DNA of 64,000 nt from Kiloniella laminariae (GCF_027214005.1 NZ_JAPWGY010000002.1:521860-585859), one strand, 5' to 3'. Positions 1 to 8,624 are shown, counted from the stretch's first letter. Made by a program: numbers and translations. Notes: generated by a model not told the origin, from the sequence alone.

Positions 1-1304
1 GAATCATTTCCCGCACCGCCTTCAATGCGGGCAACATTGGTCAGGGTGGTGTTGCTCAAATCAATCGTGTTGTTCCCTGAAGTCCCCGACAGCACATTGG
101 TACCTTCGCATCCATCAATTTCCTCGATGGAATCTCCTTTGGTCAGGTGACTAACGGTAATCACATCATCGCCGTCTCCCCCGTGAATATGGTCGATACC
201 GTCCCCGCCGATAAAACGGTCGGCTCCCTGATCTTTGCCCTGAACCAGAAAAACATCATTGCCAGCTTCGCCGCGCAGCGTATCATTTCCCGTGCCACCA
301 ATAATCAAATCATCCCCGGCTCCACCGAGAATGTGATCATTACCAGCATGCCCTCTGATTTCGTCCGCCCCGTCAGTTCCGCGCAAAGTATTGTTTCGCC
401 CGTCACCTTCAATCAGGTTCGTCGTCTCGGGAAACTTGAATTCGCAGATCTGATCGATTACCGAAACAGTAAAGACCTGGGAAGTGGACGTGCCATCAGA
501 CGATGTCGCCACAACAGTGATGTCATGGCTGGTCGCGGTTTCATAATCAAGACCTGTGGCACCCGCCGAAGTCAAGGTAACCACACCCGTGACCGGGTCT
601 ATGGTGAAAAAGCCATTGGCGTTATCTGCAAGGCTATAGGTTACCTCTTCCCCGTCCGGATCATTGGCAAAGGCAGTAATATGAACTGTCTCCCCTTGGC
701 CCGCGTCCTCACGAAGACTGTTCACAGCCAGATCACTGTCGGTAATCGCACTGATGCCTTGATTAACTGGCAGGGCATCAGCAGCGGAGCCTTCATCAAA
801 AAACAGATCGTCGGGTTGATCGCTGTCCAGGAGATTGAACAAAGGAACGGTTTCATCTTCCAGTGCGCTGCTGCTCTCAAGGCCATTGATTATTTTTCCG
901 AGATCATCGCCATAAACAGACCCTCCCCCCCCAGATGCAGACAAACCGTCTCCCGCACCAGCTGCCGTTTCGATAACATCCCCGCCATCAAGTTGGGCAA
1001 GCAGATCAAAAAGAGCCGAAAAGGCAATCCTGTCATCTCCGACAATCAACCGGGGCTCTTCACCTTCTGCATATCCCGCCAACCGGGTAAAGGTGATGCG
1101 GCTCTGGTCAGAAAAGATCAGCGAGAATTGTTCTGAGCCCGTATCGGAAACCTGCACCTCTGCCAGATCAAAATCGAGCAGATAATCGGTGTTTGCCCTG
1201 GTTTCAACAACGCGTTCCTGCCCGGCTGCAGGCTTGACCACAGCCAGCGCATCTGGGTTATTCATCTCTGTCTCAGAAACCGTTTGCTTTACTACATCAA
1301 CCAT
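1..1304 (-). CDS. RTX/cadherin-like calcium-binding secreted protein, N-terminal part (3' end beyond window)
   Basis: One open frame runs from ATG 1304 to the window edge (434 codons, C-terminus missing). Residues 1-120 are an acidic region without a Sec signal. A Gly-run linker lies at 125-128. Residues about 196-285 form a cadherin-like repeat (DPDGEEV, IDPVTGVVTL, LDYE motifs). From about 303 there are glycine/aspartate nonapeptides of the hemolysin type (GGAGDD, GGTGND, GEAGND). This architecture is typical of large type I-secreted adhesins or RTX proteins that fold on calcium outside the cell; the secretion signal would be in the missing C-terminus. Start choice is uncertain: an in-frame TTG at 1313 has better Shine-Dalgarno spacing (GAGG). 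An 8-G tract in the coding strand (925-932) could cause frameshifts. Function is inferred from domain architecture only. Confidence 0.85.
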   Translation of the reverse strand, partial: MVDVVKQTVSETEMNNPDALAVVKPAAGQERVVETRANTDYLLDFDLAEVQVSDTGSEQFSLIFSDQSRITFTRLAGYAEGEEPRLIVGDDRIAFSALFDLLAQLDGGDVIETAAGAGDGLSASGGGGSVYGDDLGKIINGLESSSALEDETVPLFNLLDSDQPDDLFFDEGSAADALPVNQGISAITDSDLAVNSLREDAGQGETVHITAFANDPDGEEVTYSLADNANGFFTIDPVTGVVTLTSAGATGLDYETATSHDITVVATSSDGTSTSQVFTVSVIDQICEFKFPETTNLIEGDGRNNTLRGTDGADEIRGHAGNDHILGGAGDDLIIGGTGNDTLRGEAGNDVFLVQGKDQGADRFIGGDGIDHIHGGDGDDVITVSHLTKGDSIEEIDGCEGTNVLSGTSGNNTIDLSNTTLTNVARIEGGAGND

Positions 1305-1729
1305 CTGGCCCAACCATCCTCAGGGAACAACAAATCAAAAAACGAAATATACTAAATCCAAATCTACCTTGATTTCCTTTATAAGTAATTACATGAGCCT
1401 ATATTTTCAACAGATGATGATTTATTCAAAAAACCGAAAATCTATACTTAATTTATCTAAAATTTTAATCTTATTTTTCTCATATAATTTCCATATAAAT
1501 TGTTTAAAAACAAAATCTTATAAGAATTTTATTTTAAATAAAATCGTATAAAATTATTACTTAAAGAAAATTCCGATAACTACATATAAAATGCCATCTA
1601 TTCGAATCCGTCTCACCGCCTGACCCATCAAGCCCCCCCCTTTAATGAGCACTTGCTCATCCCAGAAATATTTGCTGCTGTACCATCTGTATAAACAGCC
1701 TATCCCCAACCAGACAGGAGCTATTCTCT
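1305..1729. promoter_or_regulatory. AT-rich divergent intergenic region
   Basis: This gap separates the RTX gene (-) from the peptidase gene (+) and must hold both promoters. About 1330-1600 is far richer in A and T than the rest of the window, with many A and T runs, which suggests a silenced or acquired regulatory region. A run of eight C lies at about 1631-1638. I could not assign -35/-10 boxes with confidence, and I see no convincing gene in it. Confidence 0.5.
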
Positions 1730-2791
1730 ATGCCAAAAGTACGCGCAAGGGATCTTGCAATTCCCTTTACCGGACAGCCGGGTCCTTACAATGGCATTAC
1801 AGATGTTCCCGGACTTGAAATCGGCACCTCCACACTGATCGAAGGCAATTCTGTAAGGACCGGCGTAACCGCGATCCTGCCTTGCGGCCAATCCGCCGCC
1901 CTTTCCGCAATTCCCGCTGCTTTCTTTTCCCTTAATGGCAATGGAGAGATGACCGGGACCCACTGGCTGGAAGAATCAGGCCTGCTGACTGGCCCGGTGA
2001 TCCTGACCAATACGCACAGTATCGGGGCCGCACACGAAGGGACCTGCCGCTGGTTACTCGCCAGAGATACAGAGGCAAGCCAGCGGTTTCTTCTGCCCGT
2101 GATTGCAGAAACCTATGACGGTGTTCTTAATGACATCAACGGATTTCATATCCGGCCTGAGCATGCCCAGGCCGCGCTGGATGTCGCCCAAAGCGGCCCG
2201 GTCGAGGAAGGAAATGTTGGTGGCGGAACAGGCATGATCACCCATCAGTTCAAGGGGGGGAACGGTACCTCCAGCCGACAGGCCGCTATCGGAGAAAACA
2301 GCTACACCCTCGGCTGTTTTGTTCAGTCAAACTACGGCTTGCGTGAACAGCTGGTCATCGCCGGAATTCCTGTCGGACAGGAACTCACTGATCTGATGCC
2401 GGAAGAGGCAAGCCGCGCAGACGGTACGGGATCGATCATTGTCGTCATTGCCACTGATGCCCCCCTGCTGGCACATCAATGCAAGAGACTGGCCCGCCGT
2501 GTCAGCATGGGATTGGCCCGGCTGGGCAGTGTCGCCAACAACGGCAGCGGTGATATTTTTATTGCCTTTTCCACCGCATCGCAAACAACTCCTCCCCTCG
2601 ACAACGACAGCATGAACGCCTTGTTTCAGGCCACAGTTGAAGCCACAGAAGAAGCCATCATCAATGCCCTCGTCGCAGCAGAAACCATGACAGGCCTTAA
2701 CAACACAACAATTCATGCCCTGCCACATGAACGCCTCTGTGCTATATTGAGGAAGCACAACAGAATCATGCCCGGCGCTTTAAACGGGTAG
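1730..2791 (+). CDS. P1 family (DmpA/BapA-type) aminopeptidase
   Basis: 353 residues, the normal size for this family. DmpA-type enzymes are made as a precursor that cleaves itself between Gly and Ser; the freed Ser is the N-terminal nucleophile that removes D- or beta-amino acids from peptides. The expected cleavage motif NNGSGD is present with Gly272-Ser273. The family block GNVGGGTGM (161-169) and GGNGTSSR (176-183) are also intact, as is SIIVVIATDAPLL near 235. No signal peptide is visible, so it is probably cytoplasmic. It starts at ATG 1730 after an AGGAG-like site. It converges with the ATP-grasp gene, with only 18 bases between stops. Whether it acts with that cluster is unknown. Confidence 0.88.
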   Translation: MPKVRARDLAIPFTGQPGPYNGITDVPGLEIGTSTLIEGNSVRTGVTAILPCGQSAALSAIPAAFFSLNGNGEMTGTHWLEESGLLTGPVILTNTHSIGAAHEGTCRWLLARDTEASQRFLLPVIAETYDGVLNDINGFHIRPEHAQAALDVAQSGPVEEGNVGGGTGMITHQFKGGNGTSSRQAAIGENSYTLGCFVQSNYGLREQLVIAGIPVGQELTDLMPEEASRADGTGSIIVVIATDAPLLAHQCKRLARRVSMGLARLGSVANNGSGDIFIAFSTASQTTPPLDNDSMNALFQATVEATEEAIINALVAAETMTGLNNTTIHALPHERLCAILRKHNRIMPGALNG

Positions 2792-2809
2792 TGAGGCAGC
2801 AGACAGACC

Positions 2810-4003
2810 TCAAGCCTGGGCCGGACGTAACTCAATTGTTCTCATTTGGCCGTCTAAAGCCACCTGATTTTCAAAACCGGGAATCTTCTGACAGGTTTTT
2901 CTATACTCGAGTTTTGCTGCATATTCTTCGATAATTTTTACAATTGTGCTGGCCCTGTCACAAAGCGTTTCCAGCTGAACAGCGGATAAGGAGAAAGAGG
3001 CTTCCTTCTTATCCGTCAGTTCTTTTTGTGAAAGAGGCAGCGCCGGGCCGTTGGTCGTCATCCAGGACAGAGGGCTTTCTGCCGTTAAGTGGGCGTTGGG
3101 GGCTGCAGCTTGCCGGGCAAATCCACCTACAGCCTCACCAGCAACCATATAAAGCCGGAAATCAACATGATACTCGTGCCCCCCCTTTTTATAGGTACAG
3201 GGGCGGATCCAGGGCTGATAGATCACCTGGCTATCTGTTTCCACCGAAATATCCTGCAACAGATCACGAGCCAGAAGGCGTTCTACTCCACGGCTCCCCG
3301 CACCATCCCGCGGTTTTCGGATAACGTAGCTGTTCGCCATGGCCATCTCGTCAAGAAACCGATAGAGAGCATTTTCATCCCTGTGGGAGTAAGTCGGGAT
3401 ACATCCAATATCTGGTGCCTTTTCCTGCAGCAATGAAGCAATCAAACGCTTGTCTGTACAGATTGCCCTGAGACGCAAATCATTCACGCAAGGAATCAAG
3501 GGTTGTGTTTTGGGAAAGGCATAGGCCCGCCTGTAAAGCAGTCCCAACTCTTTGCCATCCCGTAAATAATAGCGGCCAGCTTGAGGGAAAATCTGGGTTA
3601 TATCAACAATATCGCAAGGATGGCCTTTTTCTCTAATATGCGCTGCGATCTCGTGAAATTCTGCCATGGTCAGCCTGGCAGGGCCTTCGTTCTGCAGCGG
3701 ATCAATAAAATCAAACTTCTCGGCCCGGCCCGTGATCCGAAAACAATCCGGCAGCAACAGCGCAATCGTATTTCCGGTACTTTGACAGACAAGCTCTTGC
3801 GCCAATCTGGAAAGGCCTTGCCCGGGAAACAGCGGATAATGGCACTGTTTTGCAAGAATATCTGCTCGGTTTAAAGCCACAGGATGGTCGTTGATTTCAA
3901 TGAAGTGCCAATGACCGTCTTGATCCAGTATAAAGTCCAGTCCCGCGTAAAGCAGTAGATGCTGCACAGTAGTTCCTGAAGTAATAACGCAGGTACTGCA
4001 CAC
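2810..4003 (-). CDS. Circularly permuted ATP-grasp protein
   Basis: 397 residues from a GTG at 4003. The metal-binding end of an ATP-grasp fold (GLDFILDQDG, then FIEINDHP, about 21-41) sits at the N-terminus. The ATP-binding half (VIRKPRDGAGSRGVERL, about 227-243; then DFRLYMVAGE at 281-290) sits in the C-terminal part. That order is a circular permutation, as in glutathionylspermidine-synthase-like ligases. Such enzymes join a carboxylate to an amine through an acyl phosphate. It is the last gene of a (-) set with the 96-residue protein, the radical SAM enzyme and the QueG-like protein. The start is unsure: the frame stays open 15 codons upstream of GTG, to a stop overlapping the end of the previous gene, with no ATG and a poor ribosome site. 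Substrate unknown. Confidence 0.72.
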   Translation of the reverse strand: MCSTCVITSGTTVQHLLLYAGLDFILDQDGHWHFIEINDHPVALNRADILAKQCHYPLFPGQGLSRLAQELVCQSTGNTIALLLPDCFRITGRAEKFDFIDPLQNEGPARLTMAEFHEIAAHIREKGHPCDIVDITQIFPQAGRYYLRDGKELGLLYRRAYAFPKTQPLIPCVNDLRLRAICTDKRLIASLLQEKAPDIGCIPTYSHRDENALYRFLDEMAMANSYVIRKPRDGAGSRGVERLLARDLLQDISVETDSQVIYQPWIRPCTYKKGGHEYHVDFRLYMVAGEAVGGFARQAAAPNAHLTAESPLSWMTTNGPALPLSQKELTDKKEASFSLSAVQLETLCDRASTIVKIIEEYAAKLEYRKTCQKIPGFENQVALDGQMRTIELRPAQA

Positions 4004-4044
4004 TGTTTCGGCAATACCTGCGATGAGATGAGTTCCTGAACCGG

Positions 4045-4335
4045 TTATTTACCTTTGGTCGGTTTCTTACGCAGATTATCAAGGTCAATAGCTGCCTCTT
4101 TCAGGATATCCTGCCAAAGCACCCTGTTTTTTTTCAAAGCAGGGGCATAGTGGGATAAAGAGGTATCTTTCACCACATCAATAACCGCCTGGATCTCCCC
4201 CGGAGAAAGGTCAATGCCACTCTCCATCAAGGTCTGAAAAGGACTTCGATCCAGATCGTTTAAAAACCGGACATCTTTTCTTGCTACATCAAGGACAAAG
4301 CCGATTTTCATCAATCCTGCGTTTTGTTCAGCCAT
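4045..4335 (-). CDS. 96-residue cysteine-free protein with leader-peptide-like segment
   Basis: Small acidic/basic protein with a strong ribosome site (AGGGAGA, 6-7 bases before ATG 4335). Residues about 24-50 (FLNDLDRSPFQTLMESGIDL, then SPGEIQAV) follow the pattern F-L-x-D-x(3-4)-F-x(2)-L-x(2)-G-(I/L)-x-LS-x-E seen in nitrile-hydratase-like leader peptides (NHLP clan) of RiPP precursors. The C-terminal half (SLSHYAPALKKNRVLW onward) is charged, has no Cys and no obvious Ser/Thr-rich core. It sits between a radical SAM gene (upstream, 31 bases) and an ATP-grasp gene (downstream). It could be a modified peptide precursor, a carrier or binding partner for the enzymes, or an unrelated helical protein. 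The resemblance was judged by eye. Confidence 0.62.
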   Translation of the reverse strand: MAEQNAGLMKIGFVLDVARKDVRFLNDLDRSPFQTLMESGIDLSPGEIQAVIDVVKDTSLSHYAPALKKNRVLWQDILKEAAIDLDNLRKKPTKGK

Positions 4336-4366
4336 AAGAAATCTCCCTAATTTGTTTTAGTTTGAG

Positions 4367-5644
4367 TTACTGAGTGGTGAAACATTTCATGACGTAAGTG
4401 GCGTATCTGACTCCCTTTTCCGTCAGAAAAATTCTGGCTCCCTTACGGTCAATGAGCCCCTGATCTTCAAGGTGCTCATAGGTTTCCAGAAATTCATTTT
4501 CAAAGACGCAACCCGCCTTTTTCTGAAGCACGTCGATATCTATTTCGAGAAGACAAAGGCCCATGGCAATATCCCGTTGCAATTGCTGTTCGGGAGCCAT
4601 TTCATAGCGTTTGCCGAGTGGTTTCGTCCCTGCCTGAATCATTCTTTCATACCCAGGATGAATAACCTCATCCTCCCACAAAAGATGGCCATATCGACTG
4701 TACGCGCCCGGGCCGAACCCGAGATAATCGGAACTGTCCCAGGTGGATTGTACATAACGGCACTCTTTTCCGGTCCGGGCGAATTCTGCTGTCGAATACC
4801 GCAACAGACCGGCAGCTGCAAATTCAGCCGTGGCATATTCACGCATTTCATTGATGACTTCCTTGTCCGGGCGTCTGGGCAAAGCATTCTTTTCTAAAGA
4901 ACGGTCCAGCAGTTCACCCGGGAAAACAATCAACGGGTAGGCAGAGATATGTGTGGGTTCCAGATCGATGGTACGCTTGACCGTTTCCTGCCAGCGCGCC
5001 ATGGATTGCCCGGGCAATCCATACATGACATCAATGTGCAGATTATCAAAACCGGCATGCTTCGCGGCCCTAATCATATCCAGCGTTTGCTGGACCGAGT
5101 GGGAGCGGTTCAATAGCTTCAGTTGCACGTCATCAAAAGCCTGGGCACCAATTGAGATGCGGTTCACACCGATTTTTCGAATAGCTTGCAGATCTGTTGG
5201 CTTTTTTGTGCCTGGTTCAGATTCCAGTGTTATTTCCGTCTCTTCGCCATACAGACCAAACTCAGCTCTCAAACGCTTCAGAATGTGTGCAATATTATCA
5301 TTACTCAAAAGCGAGGCTGTACCACCCCCCAGATAAACCGATTGGATATTGGCCTGATCAAAGCTGTCCTGGCTTTGGTACAGATCCATTTCGCTGTCCA
5401 ATAACGTGGTGAACCAGTCAATTGCCCCGCGGTGAAGCTGGCGGCGCTCAAAGGTACAGAAGGTACATATTTTCCGGCAGAAAGGGACATGGATATAGAG
5501 GTGATAATTTTGCCAGACCAGCGCGCGATCAATCGTTTCGGGGCTACGTTCCCAAAGATATTTGGGCGGGTGGTGAAAGACAAATGCCCCGTCATCCCTA
5601 AGGTATTCTTGATCGTCCAGAACCCTTTCCCTCAATGCTTCCAT
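4367..5644 (-). CDS. HemN/HemW-like radical SAM protein
   Basis: 425 residues. The radical SAM cluster motif C-x3-C-x2-C is at Cys56, Cys60, Cys63 within IHVPFCRKICTFCTFER, followed by LGGGTASLL (SAM-binding glycine motif) and ESEPGT. ISIGAQAFDD, HIDVMYGLPGQ and DYLGFGPGAYSRYG match the coproporphyrinogen oxidase-like (HemN/HemW/HutW) family, which also includes class C radical SAM methyltransferases. The C-terminal HemN-type winged helix appears present. HemN's fourth cysteine (CxxCxC) is absent: the third Cys is followed by TFE. Its start overlaps the end of the QueG-like gene by 13 bases, so the two are probably co-translated. A housekeeping heme role is less likely given the neighbours; chemistry is unassigned. 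Confidence 0.85.
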   Translation of the reverse strand: MEALRERVLDDQEYLRDDGAFVFHHPPKYLWERSPETIDRALVWQNYHLYIHVPFCRKICTFCTFERRQLHRGAIDWFTTLLDSEMDLYQSQDSFDQANIQSVYLGGGTASLLSNDNIAHILKRLRAEFGLYGEETEITLESEPGTKKPTDLQAIRKIGVNRISIGAQAFDDVQLKLLNRSHSVQQTLDMIRAAKHAGFDNLHIDVMYGLPGQSMARWQETVKRTIDLEPTHISAYPLIVFPGELLDRSLEKNALPRRPDKEVINEMREYATAEFAAAGLLRYSTAEFARTGKECRYVQSTWDSSDYLGFGPGAYSRYGHLLWEDEVIHPGYERMIQAGTKPLGKRYEMAPEQQLQRDIAMGLCLLEIDIDVLQKKAGCVFENEFLETYEHLEDQGLIDRKGARIFLTEKGVRYATYVMKCFTTQ

Positions 5645-6372
5645 TCAAAAATCTCCTCCGGTTCGGATCCTATGGGACAACTTTTGATGCATTCCCTGCA
5701 TTCGATATAACTGTTTTCAGTAAGTGCTATGGCCTTGGACTTGCGCCTTGTCGGGGCAGCAACAACACTGCTGCAGGCGACGGGATTAAAGAGATTGGGT
5801 TTTACGGCCTTTACGGGGCAGGCCCTGATACAATTCCCGCAATGGATACAGACGTCAGAGCTCAATTCAGAGGCCAGGGGAGCAGACATATATCCAATAA
5901 CGGCATGAATCTGCAGCCAGGCGCCCCATTCCGGGTGGATCAAGAGGTTGTTCCATCCACGCCGCCCCAACCCGGCCAACTCTCCCAGTCGCACCATCGA
6001 CAGTTCCTGCTCGACCAGGGCTGTTATTTCCTCGACCTTGATATTGTCCAGGGCTGCAAGCCGGTCAATTATCGACTTGGCGGCGAGCCCAAGGATATAG
6101 TTGGCCATGAGAGAACGATTTTCTCCATGTTTATGCCAGATCCAGAGACTGTCTTCAGTAATGGGAATAGCGAAACAGGTAACAATAGCTTCCTGGTAAG
6201 GTCGCATTTTCTGCGCAGCGTTCGTCGGCATTTCATCGATGATTTCTCCCGACAGCCTGAAACTCCCCACTTCCGCATTGGGGATTACCTCCATCAATGC
6301 ATCGATGGCATGTTTAAATTCTGGGTGGAAATCCTGTAGATCTGCTTCCTGCTGCCGAATCAACCAGGTCAT
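5632..6372 (-). CDS. QueG-like double [4Fe-4S] ferredoxin-domain protein
   Basis: 246 residues. Cys175, 178, 181, 185 (CIHCGNCIRACP), Cys200, and Cys225, 228, 232 (CRECIKSCP) reproduce the eight-cysteine arrangement of the double-cubane domain of epoxyqueuosine reductase QueG and reductive dehalogenases. Residues 129-160 (LGELAGLGRRGWNNLLIHPE) match the QueG block before the cysteines. The protein is shorter than QueG (about 350-380) and lacks its C-terminal HEAT-like part, so it is not a standard queuosine enzyme. It may feed electrons to the adjacent radical SAM enzyme or carry out a corrinoid-assisted reduction. First gene of the (-) set. ATG 6372 has only a weak ribosome site. Confidence 0.78.
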   Translation of the reverse strand: MTWLIRQQEADLQDFHPEFKHAIDALMEVIPNAEVGSFRLSGEIIDEMPTNAAQKMRPYQEAIVTCFAIPITEDSLWIWHKHGENRSLMANYILGLAAKSIIDRLAALDNIKVEEITALVEQELSMVRLGELAGLGRRGWNNLLIHPEWGAWLQIHAVIGYMSAPLASELSSDVCIHCGNCIRACPVKAVKPNLFNPVACSSVVAAPTRRKSKAIALTENSYIECRECIKSCPIGSEPEEIFEWKH

Positions 6373-6588
6373 GGAAGGGCATGTCTCGTCTTGGAAAGAG
6401 ACCTATAAAAAATAACTATATGTAAAATTAGATACATGACACGCAATGTCCCACCCGATCCAATAAACATCGATCAGGAGTATAGCGAGAATCTGTCAAA
6501 ATACAAACATAAATGGTATTTATATTATAAGCACAACCAAAGATAACTGATATGTATTTGAAGATCAGACACCAATTTCTCAATACAG
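6373..6588 (-). promoter_or_regulatory. AT-rich promoter region of the radical SAM gene set
   Basis: About 215 bases between the QueG-like start and the opp terminator. It is AT-rich near 6400-6440 and 6500-6545. On the minus strand TTGCGT is followed 18 bases later by CATATA (about 6418-6450), a possible but weak sigma-70-like promoter. No operator could be recognised and no gene is seen. Confidence 0.3.
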
Positions 6589-6622
6589 AAACGGCTGCTC
6601 CCCAAAGAGAAGCAGCCGTTTT
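6589..6622 (-). terminator. Rho-independent terminator of the opp operon
   Basis: AAACGGCTGCT pairs with AGCAGCCGTTT around a short loop, followed by T residues on the minus strand. It lies 26 bases after the last ABC gene. Confidence 0.8.
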
Positions 6623-6647
6623 ACAATACTCTGATCAACTTCAGAAA

Positions 6648-7637
6648 TCAGCTCTCGACAAAGTGACAAGCTGCTTCCCGTTTGCCATCATAGACCTTGA
6701 GTTCAGGCACATCCGTTGCACAGATCTCTTTGGCAAAAGGACACCGCGTCCGAAACACACAACCCGAAGGCGGGTTGAGCGGACTGGGAAGATCACCTTT
6801 TAGCGCGATGTGCTCCTTGTTCCTCTCCACCTTCGGATCAGGAATGGGCACGGCTGAAATCAGCGCTTTGGTATAGGGATGTAGCGGATCACTATAGATC
6901 TGGTCCCGATCAGCCAATTCCATCATCCGCCCAAGGTACAGCACCATAATACGGTTACTGATATGGCGGACAATACTCAGGTTGTGAGAGATAAAGATCA
7001 GACTGAGATGAAACTCTTTCTGCAGGCGCATCAACAGATTGACAATCTGGGCCTGGATTGAAACATCCAGCGCACTGACCGCCTCGTCACAGACAATCAG
7101 TTTGGGTTCCAGAATCATCGCCCGTGCAATACCGATCCTCTGGCACTGCCCCCCAGAGAACTCATGCGGATAGCGGTTAAGCTGATCGGGCAACAGACCA
7201 ACCTTTGCCATAATCGCCTTGACGGCTTCCTTGACCTCCTCTTTGGAAAGGTGAGGTTTATGAGTAATCAGAGGCTCTGCAATAATCTGGCCGATGGTCA
7301 TGCGTGGATCGAGAGACGCAAGAGGATCCTGGAAAATCACCTGCAGATCTGCACGGGCACTGCGCAGCGTTTCAGATTTCATCCCGCCCATGTCCTGCCC
7401 CAGCCAGGCCACCTGCCCTGCAGTTGGCTCCAGCAGCCGCAAAACGGCCCGGCCCAGAGTGGACTTGCCACAGCCGGACTCGCCCACAACACCAAGTGTT
7501 TCACCTGCACGCACCTGGAAGGATACGCCATCGACAGCCTTAAGCAGCTTGGCCTTCTGGAAAAGCCCCCCTCCGGGAATGGAGAAGTGAACTTTCAGAT
7601 CCTTTACATCCAGAAGAACTGTATCCGATATCGTCAT
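6648..7637 (-). CDS. oppF: Oligopeptide/dipeptide ABC transporter, ATP-binding protein (OppF/DppF type)
   Basis: 329 residues from ATG 7637, which overlaps the stop of the preceding gene (ATGA) and has AGAGGG six bases upstream. It has Walker A GESGCGKST, signature FSGGQCQRIGIARA, Walker B LIVCDEAVSALD, and the C-terminal Opp/Dpp extension with PSGCVFRTRCPFA, whose cysteines bind a [4Fe-4S] cluster in this family. It is one of two ATPases that pair to drive peptide import through the OppBC channel. Last gene of a five-gene operon and followed by a terminator. Substrate class (oligo- or dipeptide) is inferred from family only. Confidence 0.9.
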   Translation of the reverse strand: MTISDTVLLDVKDLKVHFSIPGGGLFQKAKLLKAVDGVSFQVRAGETLGVVGESGCGKSTLGRAVLRLLEPTAGQVAWLGQDMGGMKSETLRSARADLQVIFQDPLASLDPRMTIGQIIAEPLITHKPHLSKEEVKEAVKAIMAKVGLLPDQLNRYPHEFSGGQCQRIGIARAMILEPKLIVCDEAVSALDVSIQAQIVNLLMRLQKEFHLSLIFISHNLSIVRHISNRIMVLYLGRMMELADRDQIYSDPLHPYTKALISAVPIPDPKVERNKEHIALKGDLPSPLNPPSGCVFRTRCPFAKEICATDVPELKVYDGKREAACHFVES

Positions 7638-8611
7638 GACCAACCCTCTTCCATATGACAGGCGTTGTAGCGATCAGGCAAAGCCTGATGCAGGACGGGC
7701 CTTTCCCCAAGGCAGCGATCCCTTGCGTGGACGCACCGTGGGGCAAAGGAACAGCCTTTGGGCAAGCGCTGCAAATTGGGTGGTTGCCCCGATATTGTGA
7801 CCAGTTCGTTATCATGAATTTTTTCATCAAGACGCGGGGTCGAAGCCAACAGTCCCTGGCTGTAGGGATGGCGGGGTTCGGCAAAGACAAAGTCCACAGG
7901 CGCCCGTTCGACAATCCGTCCCGCGTACATCACGTTGACGGTATCACACAGGCCGGCCACCACGCCGAGATCATGGGTAATCATGACAATGGCCGTGTCG
8001 AATTCGTCTTTCAGTTCCCGCATCAAGCCAAGGATCTGGGCCTGCACGGTCACATCCAGCGCTGTTGTCGGCTCATCCGCAATCAGCAAGGCAGGTTCAC
8101 AGAGAAGCGCCATGGCAATCATGACCCGCTGACGCATCCCCCCGGAAAACTCATGCGGATACATATCAAACCGCTTTGCGGCTTCGGGTATCCCCACACG
8201 ATCCAGCATACGCAGTGCCTGTACTCGTGCCTCTTTCTCGCTGGCTCCCTTGTGCTGGACCAGAACTTCGGTCAGTTGCCGGGAGACTTTGAGATAGGGG
8301 TTAAGCGAAGTCATGGGATCCTGGAAGATCATCGACATTGTATGGCCGCGGATCTTGTTGATCTCGTCCATACCCAGTCCGATCAACTCCTGCCCCAGCA
8401 GCTTTGCACTGCCCGTTGTGGTACCATTTGCAGCCAACAGCCCCATGATCGCGAGGAACGTCTGGCTTTTGCCTGATCCTGACTCTCCCACAACCCCCAT
8501 GGCTTCACCGGCTCGAATGGTGAAATTGAGGTTGTTGACCGCGTTAACCGGCCCCTCAGGTGTCGAGAAACTGGCGCAGAGGTCCTTTACTTCAAGAATA
8601 ATATCACTCAT
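7634..8611 (-). CDS. oppD: Oligopeptide/dipeptide ABC transporter, ATP-binding protein (OppD/DppD type)
   Basis: 325 residues. Start chosen at ATG 8611, which follows AGGGAGG at good spacing; a longer open frame upstream overlaps oppC and lacks family similarity. It has Walker A GESGSGKS, a Q-loop in [10 protein letters not shown], signature [15 protein letters not shown], Walker [14 protein letters not shown], and the C-terminal cysteine motif [16 protein letters not shown]. It is the partner of the OppF-type ATPase, with which it overlaps by four bases. Confidence 0.9.
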   Translation of the reverse strand: MSDIILEVKDLCASFSTPEGPVNAVNNLNFTIRAGEAMGVVGESGSGKSQTFLAIMGLLAANGTTTGSAKLLGQELIGLGMDEINKIRGHTMSMIFQDPMTSLNPYLKVSRQLTEVLVQHKGASEKEARVQALRMLDRVGIPEAAKRFDMYPHEFSGGMRQRVMIAMALLCEPALLIADEPTTALDVTVQAQILGLMRELKDEFDTAIVMITHDLGVVAGLCDTVNVMYAGRIVERAPVDFVFAEPRHPYSQGLLASTPRLDEKIHDNELVTISGQPPNLQRLPKGCSFAPRCVHARDRCLGERPVLHQALPDRYNACHMEEGWS

Positions 8612-8624
8612 GAATTTGACCTCC

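Noticed and set aside
147-1136. A 329-codon open frame on the + strand
   Set aside because: It is the antisense of the RTX gene. The minus frame has clear cadherin-like and glycine/aspartate repeats, while the + translation has no family pattern.
1189-1551. A 120-codon + frame across the AT-rich region
   Set aside because: It covers the RTX start in antisense and then low-complexity AT sequence; no ribosome site or conserved motif.
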